This document shows, one piece after another, positions 45,481 to 58,392 of a DNA stretch of 64,000 bases. How positions within the stretch are numbered: position 1 is the first letter of the stretch; each line of letters opens with the position of its first letter. A program made the position numbers and the translations under genes. Origin of the DNA: Klebsormidium nitens (Eukaryota > Streptophyta > Klebsormidiophyceae > Klebsormidiales > Klebsormidiaceae); assembly GCA_000708835.1 (NCBI GenBank), contig DF236960.1, positions 3,235 to 67,234 of the forward strand, read 5' to 3'. Below the pieces are notes generated by a model, which was not told the DNA's origin, searched no databases, and saw nothing but the letters and a program-made list of their open reading frames with translations.

Positions 45481-48400
45481 GCCCTTCCGGCTGATGAAAA
45501 GTAGAAGGGGTTGTTCGTTGTTCCGGTTCCAGGTTGACTTGTCTACACATTTGTTGGAATCAAAGATCGTCCAAATGTGACTGGGCGTATCAAACTCTAG
45601 GAAAAGAGAAGTAAGTAGAGATATTGATAAAGTACTCGCACTGGGACAGGTGAGGTTAAATTGGGGGTTAGGGTGGGTATGGATGTGGAGCAGGTGGCTT
45701 TTGGGTCAAAGGTTTTAGTTTGAGTCGAAGCTTATGTTATCTTGGCTTGTTATCATCTCTCTTAAGTACTATACTGGCGTAGCTGAGGTAGAGGGGACCT
45801 GTGGTGAGGATCAAAGCAAACTTGAACTCAGCCAGTCTACAAGGGACTCTTTTCCAGACGTTGAGCATGCTCCTCCAAGTGTGCAAATCTGTGGCGGGCC
45901 TGAGTTGAGGCTGGAGCAGTTGAGAATACTTCAACGAGGGTGGCTCATTCGACTCTGAGTGGGCTCACGTGTACGTCCAGGATACAAGAGTAGCCTTGTA
46001 GCCTTATTTGCAGTTTGAATCTCAACATTGAGGGACTTCGAGTTGTTTCTTTCCACCGCATGCACGGCACTTAAATCAAAAGGTGTGCATAGTTGGAAGA
46101 CGTGTAGTTTACTTTGATTTACCACCCAAGTGACGAAAAGTAAGTTGTCTCCTGCAACTTAAGACTCGTGTCAAGCAAGGTAAACATCTCCTTTTAAATA
46201 TCACTACCAGACCCATGGTTGTTATACTGTACTACGAGAACGACACGAGTGAGGGAACTGCAAAACTCGAGGGACTAATTCACTCAGGCTTTTTGCAAGG
46301 AAAGGATCTTCTGCAGACTCGAGAGGAAAACAATGTTGACCCTGGGTATTTACCACCTCCTCAAAGTTCATAGGAAGTGAGAAGAAAGGTTGTGCCCCAC
46401 ATTTCAACCTAGGACCGAGCTCGAATCTGCATGGCCAATGTACGAGGAGGCCCAAAATCAGCCCCGCCTCCCGCTCAAGCTGCTCAATTCAATAGTAGTT
46501 TTTGCCGCCCTTGCCACAAGTCTTTGGAACTCGCGCGCACTCATTCAGAAATGGAAATGCAGGAACAACAGAACGTGCTGTAAGGACATCATGGAAACAA
46601 AGCTCGTGAGCCCCAATGGTAATCTTTACACGTTTGCTCACCGGCCAATCTGAGGGTCAGCACTTGCCGCACTCAGCTAACTCCGTTGAGGGCCAGCCCA
46701 GCTTGCATGCAGCTCAAAGGTAATGAGCTCCACTTCCTTGCTTCTCATCATTTCACGTGCAATGCTTCTAATGCAAATGGCGTCTCCTTCTGAGACATGC
46801 AATTGGACTCTTTAAACCAGCACCATTCGCCGTAGCAAATTTCTGAGCACCTGATGCACAATTTTCAGAGTTGGTCTTATGCTGGATAAATGTCAATGCC
46901 TTTTTCAAATGTGCGACCAATGCAGCTAGCTCCTGAAGCTCCTCAAAGAGTCAGCCACTCAGTAGTGTCGTGCGCTTTCCAGAGGTACATACTTATCACT
47001 CAAGTAGATACCGACTTGGTCGAAAAATCAAGCAGCATTAGCCTTAGGAACGCTTTTCTCCAACAAAGCAAGTCAAGGTTATTACATAGCATGTCCGCAG
47101 TTCGTTGTACAAATTAATATCTGCATGGGCACATATGTATATATTGTAGTCATGGGTGCGCATTTCCAGGCTTGCACCTCTATCAGCCACTTTGAGATGT
47201 CCTAAATCAGACAAATATCAACAACTAGCTAAGCTTTGGCTCTGAGGCTGAGCATTCCAAGGCAGCACACAGGCGCAGTGTAAACGTTTTTCACGCATAT
47301 CCCACGCGCGCACTTGCTAAAAAGTCCACTGAGCCGTCGATCTTGGTTGAGCAAAGACTTGTATAGACGGCTGCAAAAGTAAGCTTGCAAGGAGAGTGTC
47401 TGCCGTCGATTGGATTCCCTTGGTCCGAGATGGACGGCTTCAGTATGAGGTTCGACGATAAGGGCAATTTATGATCACATGATCACATGAATCCTGTATA
47501 TCGTCGAAGAACTTTGGTACCGACATGCATGGAGGCACGAGGAAATAAAGAATGGCTTGCCAATGCTGAGCTGCCACAGTTTGATTTGCGCCAGAGAACA
47601 GCTCGCCATGGCTGCTCATTCTGCAAACTTGCAAGCAGAATCGGGCCCATTTACTAAGTAATACTAGTATTATTTATAGGTAGGTAGCCTTGTAACCTAA
47701 GAGAGGGGGCTGGTTCCGAAGGAAGAGCTTTGTAAGACCTTTGCGGCAGCTTTGTGCTCTCTCCTCTGACAATGCTGGTCGAAGAAGCGGAGAAAACGGG
47801 TTTGTGGCAGTGGGTTTCGAAGAAGGTGTGTGACGCCTCTCGGCAGTGGCTAGTCTTCCACCTTTATTCTTGACTGTTTTGCAGTCTTCGTTGTCGCAGA
47901 TCTACCATTGCTGCTGTATGTTTGTGTCAGTTCAAGACTGTACTTTCAGGCCTCTTCTAGCTGTGTCAGCACAGCTTTGTTCACCCCTCACCCTGTTTGT
48001 CTGGCTTTGCTCATCAAACTGTAGGTCTGATAGACAAGGAGAATGTACTTTCTGGAGAAGGGAGACATGAACAAGTTCCAGGACATCTTCATTTGTATTT
48101 TATCAATCTGGTGAACAAGGAAGGGCTTTAGGAACCTTTCAGTCAAGGAGAGACTGGCAGGCAGGAAATGTCCTCTTGAAAGGAAAAGCACAGCGCACGC
48201 GTATAACCATCTAGTTTGAACACCACATTCTGAAGGCAACCTCCTCATTTTGGGGTTCCGTGCTTGTCAGGTTAACCAGTATATGAACATGCAACTCTTC
48301 TCTGCGAGTTGAGGAGTTGTCAAGTTGAAAGCTTCCCCTTTGCTCTGCAATATGGCAGATTAACACCCCTGTTGTGAGTCACTCAATGTGACCAGAGTCT

Positions 48401-49007
48401 GTGGCCCCTCTCAGACATCAGGGCATTAACTTAGCTGTCTCGAAGGTGTTTCCCCACAAACCCCAAATCCAGGTACAAATCCAAGATGACTAGTTTGTGA
48501 TGTAGGCAACCAAGGGAAGCATTCAACGCAGTAGGAATGGTGAACAGAACATCAAATGTAAGAGGCGAGAAGCTTGTTGAGTCATACTAGCATGTCTTCA
48601 ATATTACCCCTGGCTGTTGTGCAGTATTGACTATGCCCCATTTTCTGGTGTAAGAGATCTGCAGGAAAATTCGCAAGGGTTGCGAATTTGCAAAGTAGAA
48701 TAAACTCACTGGCTTATTGAATCGACAAAGATTTCATATCCCGCCGAGACAAAGGCAGACAAATTTCCGGCGGAATTTCTTCTTGACATGTCTCTACCCT
48801 CGTTGAATTTTCTACACCCCTCAGAAAGTGAACTGATGACTCTGCTTTGAGGTTCCTTGTGGCCCCTCTTTCCATCTTTAACCTTCCTTCCTATGATCAT
48901 TTGCAGGTCAAATTGACCCTGAAGCAACTTCATCTTGCACTTTGAAAGCCAACATGCTTGACCACAAGGCCTAAACTGAGCATTGGAGCAAGAGCCTTCA
49001 CACCGTG
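45481..49007. other. Intergenic region between divergent membrane and RING genes
   Basis: Contains the dispersed repeat copy at 45641-45735. The remainder shows no exon with splice support, no RNA gene and no boundaries of a larger mobile element. It should hold the promoter of the RING/LRR gene near its right end. Confidence 0.45.
45641..45735 (-). repeat. Dispersed copy of the core of the GMC-intron foldback element
   Basis: CTGGGACAGGTGAG, GGGGGTTAGGGTGGGTA, GGAGCAGGTG and GAGTCGAAGCTTA occur in the same order and spacing as on the reverse complement of 4909-5003. The inverted arms of the intron element are not preserved here. Confidence 0.6.
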
Positions 49008-52000
49008 ATGGATAATCACGAGACAGCGCTTCCAACTTGCAATGCTGCCGTGGCATCTGAATGTGACACATGCCAAAGTCCAGAAGGCTTCAAAGGGTTT
49101 GAGACGCCCCCGCTTTCAGCTGCCGCACTCTCGCAGCCCCTAGAAGCCTTGCGCTTCCACCCCTTTGCAACAAGAACCTCTGCACTGACAGCCAGCAAGG
49201 CGGCTGGCGCAGAGTCCTCTTCAGAGGTGTCCACTGCTGAATCTTTGGAACAGGCCTCTACGCACTCACTCCTCCAGACTAGCTCGGTTCACGGCCTGAA
49301 ACGCCTCCGTTCCATCACCTTCTTTGGAAACGTGGAAAATGAGGCGACAGAGCAGAGCCCGACCAAGCGCTTCAGCCCCCAGGGTTTGGAGGTGCAGGGT
49401 TTGGAGGGGTTAGAGCCTCAGGGTTTGGAGGTTTCGGAACGTCCGTACTTTGACGGTTTGGAGATTCAGGTTCCGGCAGGCTTGGCTTCTCATGCTTTAC
49501 AAGTGGAGGTCGGCAGTCCCGGAAGCTGGGCCACAGAAACAGGGTTTGAGGGATTGGAGGCTTTCGACAATGGGTTGGAGACAGCTTCACCACGTTCGCT
49601 GGGGGGGTTTGAGGGGTTTGGGAACGGGATTGAGACGCTGCCAGGTGTGGTTTCCGGGGCTGGGTTTGATCTGTACTCGCCCGCAACGGAGGTGGCCCCC
49701 GAAAGCAGTGCCCTGGGTAGCGACTTTGATCTGGTGGGAGCGGAAGGGTTCGATGTCTCGCCCGAGGTCCTGTTTGCCAGAGCGAACCACGCAGATCTGG
49801 CAGGGACTCAACGGAAACTTTTCAGAGAAAGCGGGCCTTGTCGAGAGTGCGCTTCAGGTGCAGAGGTCCTAGAAGTGATCGTCGTGTTGCGGGAGATGGG
49901 GGTTCTATCGGATGGTGGCACACCGGCAGCTGAGCCCCTGGCGGGGTCGCTCGACGACCTTGCGAGTGGGGACTTCGTCAGTGCACTCGGGAACGAGCTC
50001 TCCGAGTGCTCGGAGTCTGCCGAGAGCGTCGACTTGGAGCGTGGGTTAGGGTTTCAGGATGGGGGTTTAGGGTCCGGGTTAGAGGAGCTGGAGCAAGTCA
50101 CAGGGGGGCAGGAGGAGCAAGCCCGGCGGATGGAGCGCATTGAAGCATTGCTCGCGCAGGAAGTTGTGCGAGAAGCGGAGTTGATCGAGGCCCGCATTGC
50201 GCTGGAGGGAGTAGCGGGAATGACGTCAGTCCCGCAGCGTGTCGACATCGCGACCTGGCTGCAGGGCCTGCGACGGGGCCACGTTTCCCGAGCAGGGGTA
50301 GCGGCGGCAGAAAGCGGGGTTAGGGAGAATGGGTTAGGGGTGGGTTTGGTGGAAGACGGGCTGGCGGAAGAGGCAGACTTCAGTGAGGTCGGGAGTTCGA
50401 TTGGTAACACGAGCATGGCTGTCTTCAGGGGGGACTTGAACAGCCATTTGGGAAGCGTTTTGGGTGAGGACGACGAGGGTTTGGAGGGGTTAGAGGGCCG
50501 GGTTGCAGGCGGTCTAGATGGCGAAACCATGGGCCCAATTCCGGAAAATGTGGGAGGGGGAGATCTTGTGGGGTTCGAGTTGGCGCCGACTGGTGGGGTG
50601 GAGGAGAGAGGTGGTAGAGAGTGGGTTTGGGACGGCTCCGACAGGGTTAGGCACGGTTTGAACGAGGTTAGGGTGGGTTTGGACGGCGTGACGAGGAGGC
50701 GCCGCACACGGGAAGAAGAAGAATTGCCACTACTGGCGCATCTGTCCCCCAGAGTAAGGGGTTTACCCGTCCTTCACTCTGTGCTCTGTACAATTTCCAC
50801 CTGCTTTCCTCCCTCCCTCACCCACATTGTCGTTCTGCAATGCTTCTGTTAGTGCAGTCGAGTACTAAGAGCTATGTTGATTTACGGGCTTGGCCTTGAG
50901 AGTTTACAGAGTCCTACCATCATTGCATAGTGTTGTCAATTTCGTCTGAATTTGGAGTTTGACCTTAAGCCGTGCGTCAATGTGGGGTCGCCCTCAAGTC
51001 CTTTGTTTCAGACTGATGCACCTGCAGAATTCAAAGGATTGCAAGATCAGATGTATCGCTCCCTTTGTTAGGTGCATCTTCAGCAGCTCCCACAACCTTC
51101 ACTGTCATATCAGCCCTTTCCTGAAAAGCACAGGAATGGTTGCCTGCTTGTCAATGTCAGCCTGCTTTCTTATTCCAACTCGAGTGACCTTGCCAAACCC
51201 CTTTTCCTGCATCGTAACTTCTGAGCCACTCCAGTTATACAGTGCTCCAAGAACCCTTCTGAACACATACTGAAAGTTCACGAACTGGCATTCTTTGGGA
51301 TGGGGGCCATCTCTCTGTGGTCAGTTTCTGTGCTTCTCGCACTGAAATCAGTGCTCCTCTTTCTCTTTATGCAGAGCGAAGGTGGTGTCTCCGCAGCGCT
51401 CGACTCGTACCCCCAGCTGTACTACATGGACCAACTGGAAGACGGTGCCGCCTCAGAACAAATCGACCACATCCTGACCGGTAACTGGAACCCTAGGCAA
51501 GCCCTGCGCATGTTAGCCGACACCCAAATGGATGATGTGGCGGATGACGTGGCGGAGGTCAACCTGACGGAACTAGAGTGGACCGCTTTCTTGCGGGAGG
51601 CGCTGCTGGGGGCGTGGCGGCGGGAGGGTGCGAACGGTGGGTTGGAACAGGGTTTGGGCGGTGTGGCAGGGGGTTTAGAAGAGGGTTTAGGGGCGGAACA
51701 GGTGGGTTTGGAAGCAGACTTGGGACGACGGACTCCGGGGGGTTTGCAAGAGGGTTTGGAACGGGGTTTAGGGCTGCCCAACGACGAAACCCTGCGACAG
51801 TTCAGCCTGCTAAACCCAGCGGAAATGGTCGCCGCGCTGGCCGACCCTCGCCTCGTTGCGCGTCTCGAGACGCGGGCCGAGAGGGGGCTGTTCATTCAGG
51901 GCACGCGCGTGCCGCTCCTCGAACGGACGTTCCTAGGGGGCCTGGAGAACGATGACGTCATCCTGAGCGAGAGCGACACCGAGTCGGAGGCCGAGGAGAG

Positions 52001-55000
52001 CGAGGTCGCGCTGGATGACGTCAGCGAGGTGGGGTGCGACGTCATCGACGATCTGGACTCATACGGGGCGTTCTGCACAGCAGGGGGTGCTTTGACGGGG
52101 CCAGACGGCCCCCCCACGGAGACGAATTTGGAATCAGGGGGCCGTTCGAGCGCCCAAACGGACCCCCCCCAGGACTGCTCGATTTGCTACCGGCCGCTGG
52201 AGGCGGAGCCCGTGCTGGCGCTGAAGTGCGGACACGAGTATCACGGGACGTGCGTCAAGAAGTGGCTGAAGTCCGGGGCGCCGAACGCGCTATCGTGCCC
52301 GTTCTGTCGGGGCAAAATCCGACGGACGCCAGGTGAGTGCCCGGGCTTCTTTGACTTGTGTGACAAATAGAACAAACAGCTTCAAAGATGTGGAAACTGA
52401 AGAATGCAAAAAGATGCAGAGATCTTCTCGGCGGAGGGATTAGCACACGGTGGGTGAACGCCTATGTTGGGCTCATTGAGGAATTCATTCTCATACCAAG
52501 CGGACTTTGCAGATTGTCATTGCGTAAATTTGGACGACAGGGTATTTGCTCCGCTGCTTCGACACCGGTTTTACAGTATCTCTGTTCATCCTAGATCGGC
52601 TGAGAAGGATACTGTCAACGACAGTAAAATGTTCGTCTTGGTCCTAAAATCAGCATGGGCATGGGCGAAAACGAGAAATCCTCAGATTCCAGACTGCTGC
52701 CCAAAAAGTGGTTCTTAGTTGTCCGAAAATGGCTGAGGTTTTGGATTTCTGATACCGCCGCCTTTGGACTAACATCATTCACTCCCAAAGGCACCGTCTT
52801 TCCTAAGGCCAAGAACCAACTCCTTTCGTCACAGGTCTCCATTCTATCACCTCAACGTGCATTGAATATGTGTACCGAATCCAAATTCCCTTCATCTTCT
52901 TCTACAGCTCTGGAGGAGCTTCTTCCAGCCAACGGCGCTGCCGCCCGTCTTCCCCGCAGCCCCAGCGAGGCGACCATTGACCTGCACGACGACCGGAATC
53001 TGGACGCCGACGAATTGCTGCACGAAGTGCGCCAGTGGCCGGATGCGGAGCGGCTGATTGTCAGCGGAATCGGCGTCGAAACGGTTTTGCAGGTAGGAAA
53101 ATATTTGTTAACTTTTCGCTTTTCCTGGAGATTGATATAGTCATTTTTCTGATGGAAGGCGACGAGGTTACTGCACGAGATACGCCAGTGGCCGGATGCG
53201 GAGCGGCTGATTGTCAGCGGGATTGGTGTCGAGACCGTTTTGCAGGTGGGACATTCTGTCGATACACAGAATCCGTTTGGAAAAGTTCTTTCTCTGCACT
53301 GAATCGAATCTTTAATTTTGATAGTTCCGGAAACTCGGTTCGTCTAAGCTCAGTCCGCTGCCGGGTTGCATTGTGCCCCGGATGCGGAGCGGCCAATTTT
53401 CAGCAAGATGAGTTTTGAGACCGTTCTCCGGGCAAGAGTCCCCCTCTCTTCAGAGCTGGTTAATCTTTGGGATCCTCGACTGAGATGCGGGCAAAGCGAA
53501 ACCTGAGATGTGTGAGCAGAGGAGCTTTTGCCTGGAATGCATCACTGATTACATGGAAGAGATGCTGATTGTCAGCCATGTCCCAACCCTTTTCTTGCAA
53601 GGTACGTGTAGGTCTCCGCATCAATGTGGCTTGAAGGCCGCTTTGGAAAAAGTCTGGCCTAGAAGCATGGTTGATCTGCCCCAAGACCCGTTGCTTTGGA
53701 GTTCGTTGGTAGTCCGACCGAATTGAGTTATGTATGCGGGATCAGCGTCTAGAAGTTTTTATTCGTGCGATCCTTGCTCTGCTTCCTGGGCCTCTCCATT
53801 TCTTTCTTTCTAAGTCTCACTTTCACTAACGCTTTGTAAGACCATCACTCGAGGCCAGTACCGAAAATTGACCGTTCAGTGTCTCCGGTCGCTGCAAGAT
53901 GTCGAGAAGCGATTGGATGTCTTTGATTTTCAGCTGCTCGCGAATATTCAAGCCGAGGTTCACCTAACCGCGCTGTGTGGCACCGGAAAGAGATTTCGCG
54001 CCTCTCAAAGGTTCTGCCGCAACTTGATTGAACCGTAGTGTTAATGGAGTACCAGCGCTTCGACGGTCTAAGCATCGAAGACAAACTGTTTGAAAAGTCG
54101 TTGCCTTCTCAATTCCGGGAGGAAGCCCAAGCGTATAGCATTGCCTCACCAGAAAGATTGTTCCTGAAACCCGCTACTTCCGGAGGGTCTGCTGAAATCT
54201 TTTCTGGAAGTTGCTGTAAAGTCAATTCTCAGACTGGTTAAAAGGTAACCAACAAACCCGGTCAATTCTTTCCAGGTTCTGGAGGAAGCCCAAGCCGAGA
54301 TCCGCATCATCGAACTTTACGGCACCGGGGAAGACCGCGTGGCTGAGGAGGAGCGCTTTTGGTACCGCATGAGGGGCGACGCGCTGCCGCCCCTGCCCAG
54401 CGACCCCACTCTCAGCACAGCACGGGTGAGCCCGCTCTAGTTGTCTTCTCCTGCTTCTGCCTTGCATCCCGCTCTAGTTGTCTTGCTTCTGCTACGTTTC
54501 CACTTTGGGGCCGCCTTGTGGAGATGCGCTGCCGCCCCTGCCCAGCGGACCCACTCTGAGCACAGCACGGGTGAGTCCGCTCTAGTTGTCTTCTCTGCTT
54601 CGGATTTACAATTCCGTTCCAAGTGTCTTACCCCTGCATAAGTAAGTCAGGCTCTGGTTGTGTTGCCTTTGCTTTCGGATTTACATAACCCCTGCGCTAC
54701 CGCCTCTGCCCAGCGAACCCACTCTGAGCACAGCACGGGTGACATAGCGGATTGGCAGTAAGAGCCGCGCTCTAATTGTGCAGCATGGGATTTGTGCCAA
54801 TCCGGGCGAGCCCTTCTGATACCAACGAGTCTGGGGCGTTCATCTTTCGTACCGTGAAAGCAGACGGTAGGGACCGATAATGTGCTGTTGCTAGGCCGTT
54901 TCGGATCTTCTGTGGTCCGCCTGTTCAAGAACGGATTCACTCCTTGCACCCTAACCCAATTTCGCCTAACCCAAGCCTCCCTCGTTGTGCAGGGCTGTGC

Positions 55001-56023
55001 TGCGGTGCAACGGCTGCTCCTCCACAACGGCGAGATGCGCAGCGGGTCAATGGCCAACCCCCTCGGGTCACCGGTTAACCCGGGCGAGGCAACCTTCACT
55101 GCCTTTGTGCAGCGCGTCTTTGGGCAGCTCCCGAACTTGGTCGACTTTTCCGCCCCCGCATGCGGACCGGATCTGCGCCCCGCAGGCCTGGCGTGGCTCG
55201 TCGAGTGCTGTCCAAAGTGAGTCGGTTCCTCAGGCTTTTAAGTGGGTATTTGTGCTAATGGTGAATAATGTTCATTCTTCGCACGGCGTGTTTTCCTGGA
55301 TGTTTTTGAAATCCAGATTCGCTACTTCATTCTATGTAAGGATTTGTACACTTTGAAACCGGATTCTTGTCCATTGAAACTTCGGTGATTGTATGTTTGA
55401 CTTCCGCTCTTTTGTACCCCGTTGTTGCTTTCACGTCTTGCTCCTCCTGCGCCGTTGCTTTCCAGTGGATACCCGCTGTTCGTTGGGCAGTTTGATTGGG
55501 ACACGTACACGCCAGTGTGCCTCATTGAGGGCCATTGACACGTCACACCTTAGATTGCATCAATATCGCATGTAGCAAATCGTGACAAGGATTGTGAGCT
55601 GGCCGTTGCGTACTGGAAACGTGAAGTTCAACACTCAAACGGACGAGCTAATGTCAAAGCCTTTTTTGGAACAGGTTAAGAATCCTCCGCTTGGGATGGT
55701 GCTCCTTCCCTGACTTGGGCGTTGGCATTGGCCCCGTGGCCGAAGCCCTTGGGCGGCAACTAGAGGAGCTCGAAATCCTAGGCCCCTTCTTAAATCTAGA
55801 CTCCTTGAACGCCCTGGTGCTGCATTGCCGACGGTTGAGGGTCTTGAATATAAGCCGGGGACATCACGGGGGCCGAAATTGGCAACCCGGCATTGACTTG
55901 GGGGAGACGGTGGATGCGGAGCATACCGAGGAGTACGACGAGGCGTTCGGTAGACTCGCCCAGCTGAATCCCCTCTTACGAATTGAGGTGGCGCAAGGTA
56001 GTCAAGAGTATCTGTCGTTTTGA
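49008..56023 (+). CDS. RING-H2 / leucine-rich-repeat protein, probable E3 ligase (6 exons, 1203 aa)
   Basis: Exons 49008-50753, 51375-52332, 52908-53092, 54276-54425, 54993-55216, 55675-56023; phases close to 1204 codons. RING-H2 at 850-893 with all eight ligands: C850, C853, C867, H869, H872, C875, C890, C893 (CSIC, KCGHEYHGTC, CPFC), followed by KIRR. RING-H2 domains recruit E2 enzymes for ubiquitin transfer. After the RING, exons 3-6 encode leucine-rich, LRR-like segments (ERLIVSGIGVETVLQ, CPKLRILRLGWCSF, LEELEILGPFLNLDSLNALV), a likely substrate-binding part. The first 580 residues are disordered-looking with repeated GLE/GLEG units, a pattern resumed in exon 2 (GGLEQGLGG, GGLEEGLGA, GGLQEGLERGLG). 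No F-box or membrane segment is evident. The start is ATG 49008. Copies of exons 3 and 4 litter introns 3 and 4. RING plus LRR in one chain is uncommon; a split into two genes is possible but the phase argues for one. Confidence 0.8.
53153..53246 (+). pseudogene. Copy of RING/LRR exon-3 end with donor
   Basis: CCAGTGGCCGGATGCGGAGC and the following bases to TTTTGCAG|GTGGGA repeat the last ~90 bp of exon 3 (to 53092), 154 bp downstream, with few changes and an open frame (LLHEIRQWPDAERLIVSGIG). A poorer third copy lies at about 53380-53440. The donor duplicate could serve as an alternative 5' splice site only if intronic stops are avoided. Confidence 0.75.
54110..54750 (+). repeat. Copies of RING/LRR exon-4 ends on both sides
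   Basis: A fragment of the exon-4 start (GGAGGAAGCCCAAGC) lies at 54118 ahead of the true exon (54276). Two copies of its end and donor (CTCTGAGCACAGCACGGGTGA) lie at about 54523-54584 and 54690-54745, after the true end at 54425. Spacings are about 150-165 bp. Confidence 0.7.
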
Positions 56024-58392
56024 GGAGGGGTTGTTGCTGGGGGTCTGAGCGAGTAGGGTGTTGCAAGTAGTAGTCCATCTGTGAATCTTGACAAATGCAC
56101 CCTTTTAGAAAGAGCTAAAGCGCGCTGCCTGAATAGTCAATGCCAGGTCACATAGGTACAAGCCTCGGACAAATACTTTGGAGACGTCTATATTCGCGAT
56201 ATTGCACTTAGTCTTCTATATACTTTACGTTGGAAAGTTTCAAAGTAGGTATGCCAAGTCTATACCGCACAATCTGCACTATGGAAGAACTATATAATGG
56301 GGCCGGGCGCAGATGGTCCTATACGGCGGCCGAAAAGCCGACGGATCCGAGGTAATATGAGGCACGTTTGGGCATGGCAACGCAAACAAGTCCAACCATG
56401 CATGGTTCAACTTGAAAAGCCCAGCCGACTGACTCTCTGGAGAATGCAATTGGATCCCCCGGACCTCGAATGCAGCGGCCAGCTAGTGGCATGTGCATGA
56501 GGCCCCCCGAAACTTCTATGATGGAACATATGATTCCTCCGAAGAGTCGAGTTCATAAATATTTGATTCTGCACTGCCCTCTATATTGCAAAAGATTCCG
56601 GGGGCCTTAAGATCGGACTTGTATGTTGTAACGTAATATCATGGCAATAATCCCAATCATGCGGACACCAAGGACTCGATATGTACTTACGAGGCCCTAA
56701 AAATCTACACATTACAGGGCCCCCAGGGCCTGCATACTGTATACCGGTATGGTGAATTGCAATCATATATGATACAAGTAACAACACTGACTCATGTTGA
56801 ACACTGAAAACTGCATGCCTAGCCGCTGAGCTGCCACATCACTTGGATCGTTCGAGAGCATGTGAGTGCTTCGCCGCCCCGTCAGAGGCTTAGTATGGAC
56901 TCGGGAGTCTGGAGGCTAGCTAGACTCACCTTTTTGGCATGCCATTTTCTTGGCGTCCTTTGCGCTCCCTGTGTGTGCGCGAGCGGTCGCGTGTTATTGA
57001 AAATGGCGACAGCCGTAGAGTTGATCACAAAATAGGCGCTGTACGACGCCGCGATCGAGGGGGCGACCACAGGCCGAACTTCAGGGTACATACGTCGCTA
57101 TTTTCCCTCTTAAGATCCTCGGTTTCTACCCCGCCCAAACCTTTCGCGTATCCGGATTTACTGGCCGTGGCTGTGAATGTGCTGTACGCTGTACGAATCG
57201 GTGTCCGTCAGATGGTCCTCGGTAATGCTCCCTGATATTTAGCACAGGGCCACTTACACAGATTTCCGTACAGCAAAATCTCAGATTTTGTCGTCTATCG
57301 TCCAACGGTACCCAGTCGGACCTCGTGTCGCAGGCCGTTCGATGGGTGTTTACGCGTTTGGTAAAATCTATATGACCGTCAGATGACATGCCGACCTGGT
57401 ACTGGGCGTACGCTCGCTGTCGGAGTGTACGCGGTTGGAACTGGTGTCAACACTTTGTGAAATTTGGAGCTCAAGCCCTGGCCGTCGCACAGCATAATGC
57501 CTTCATCAACGGCTCGCATTCGGTCGTTTTAAATCAATCAAATGGCATGCCGAGTGCAGCGCAAAGTGCTGCCTTTCTAGTTCTCGATTCTCTCAGTCTG
57601 CCAGTGGCTCACGGGCGGCATTGGCCGCGGACTCCAGGTCAGAACTTGCGGATCACAATGCCCACAAAAAGCTCCTGCAAGATTTTCTTCGTGTTCCGAA
57701 TTGCATGCAGAGCGCCACCTGGCAGCCACACATTGAGACACTGACCACATGGTTTTTTCGAGCATACGTCACGATTTGCGGGATTTGCTCGAATCCGGCT
57801 GATGTAAATTTCGAGCAGTGGATGTAGCCGGGGACAAGCCCGGTAGTTCACATCAGTCCATGTATCTTGTACCGGGTTCGAATCCTCAGAGAAAAAAAGC
57901 CCGGGGACTGTGACTGCTTAGCGAATTGCAGTCGGTGCTATTGGACCGGTTCTGACCTTTCAAGTTGGTCAATTTAGTACGTCACTCTACGGTACTCAAC
58001 AGGGCGCGGCGCAATGCGCGCTACTCAGACTCAGAGTCTGCTCGAAGCACGAGCGTGAGTCTTCTTCGACGACGGAAGGGAAGGGCCCTGGCCCTGGGGA
58101 GCCTGTGCACACTGACAGGGTCTGAAGCAGTGAAGGGTCGCCAGCTCGTCGCATTGGTGTTGGCGTTTGCGTTGGCAGCATTGAAAGCCTGCAGCAGCAG
58201 GGCCGGGAGAAGCAAATGTTTGCTGTCTAAACTTCTGAAGAAGTTTTGCCTAAGTTCTCCCCGTTGGAAGCCTGCGGTGGTTGTTATATTACGGTGGCTA
58301 AGTTTTGCGGTTCGTGGGGTTCCAACGTGGAAGCCTTCGAGCGAGCCTCGTGCAAATCTAAGGGATGACAATGGTAGAGGGTGGCTTTCCAG
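56024..58392. other. Intergenic region upstream of the PAS gene
   Basis: No splice-supported exon is seen. At 57875-57885 there is a perfect tRNA-type B box (GGTTCGAATCC) but no foldable tRNA. A 150-codon open frame from about 57965 to 58414, without a convincing ATG, overlaps the PAS-gene start in another frame and is probably leader sequence. Confidence 0.4.

Noticed and set aside
57840-57900. tRNA gene
   Set aside because: The B box is perfect, but the T stem does not pair and no anticodon arm or acceptor stem can be formed.
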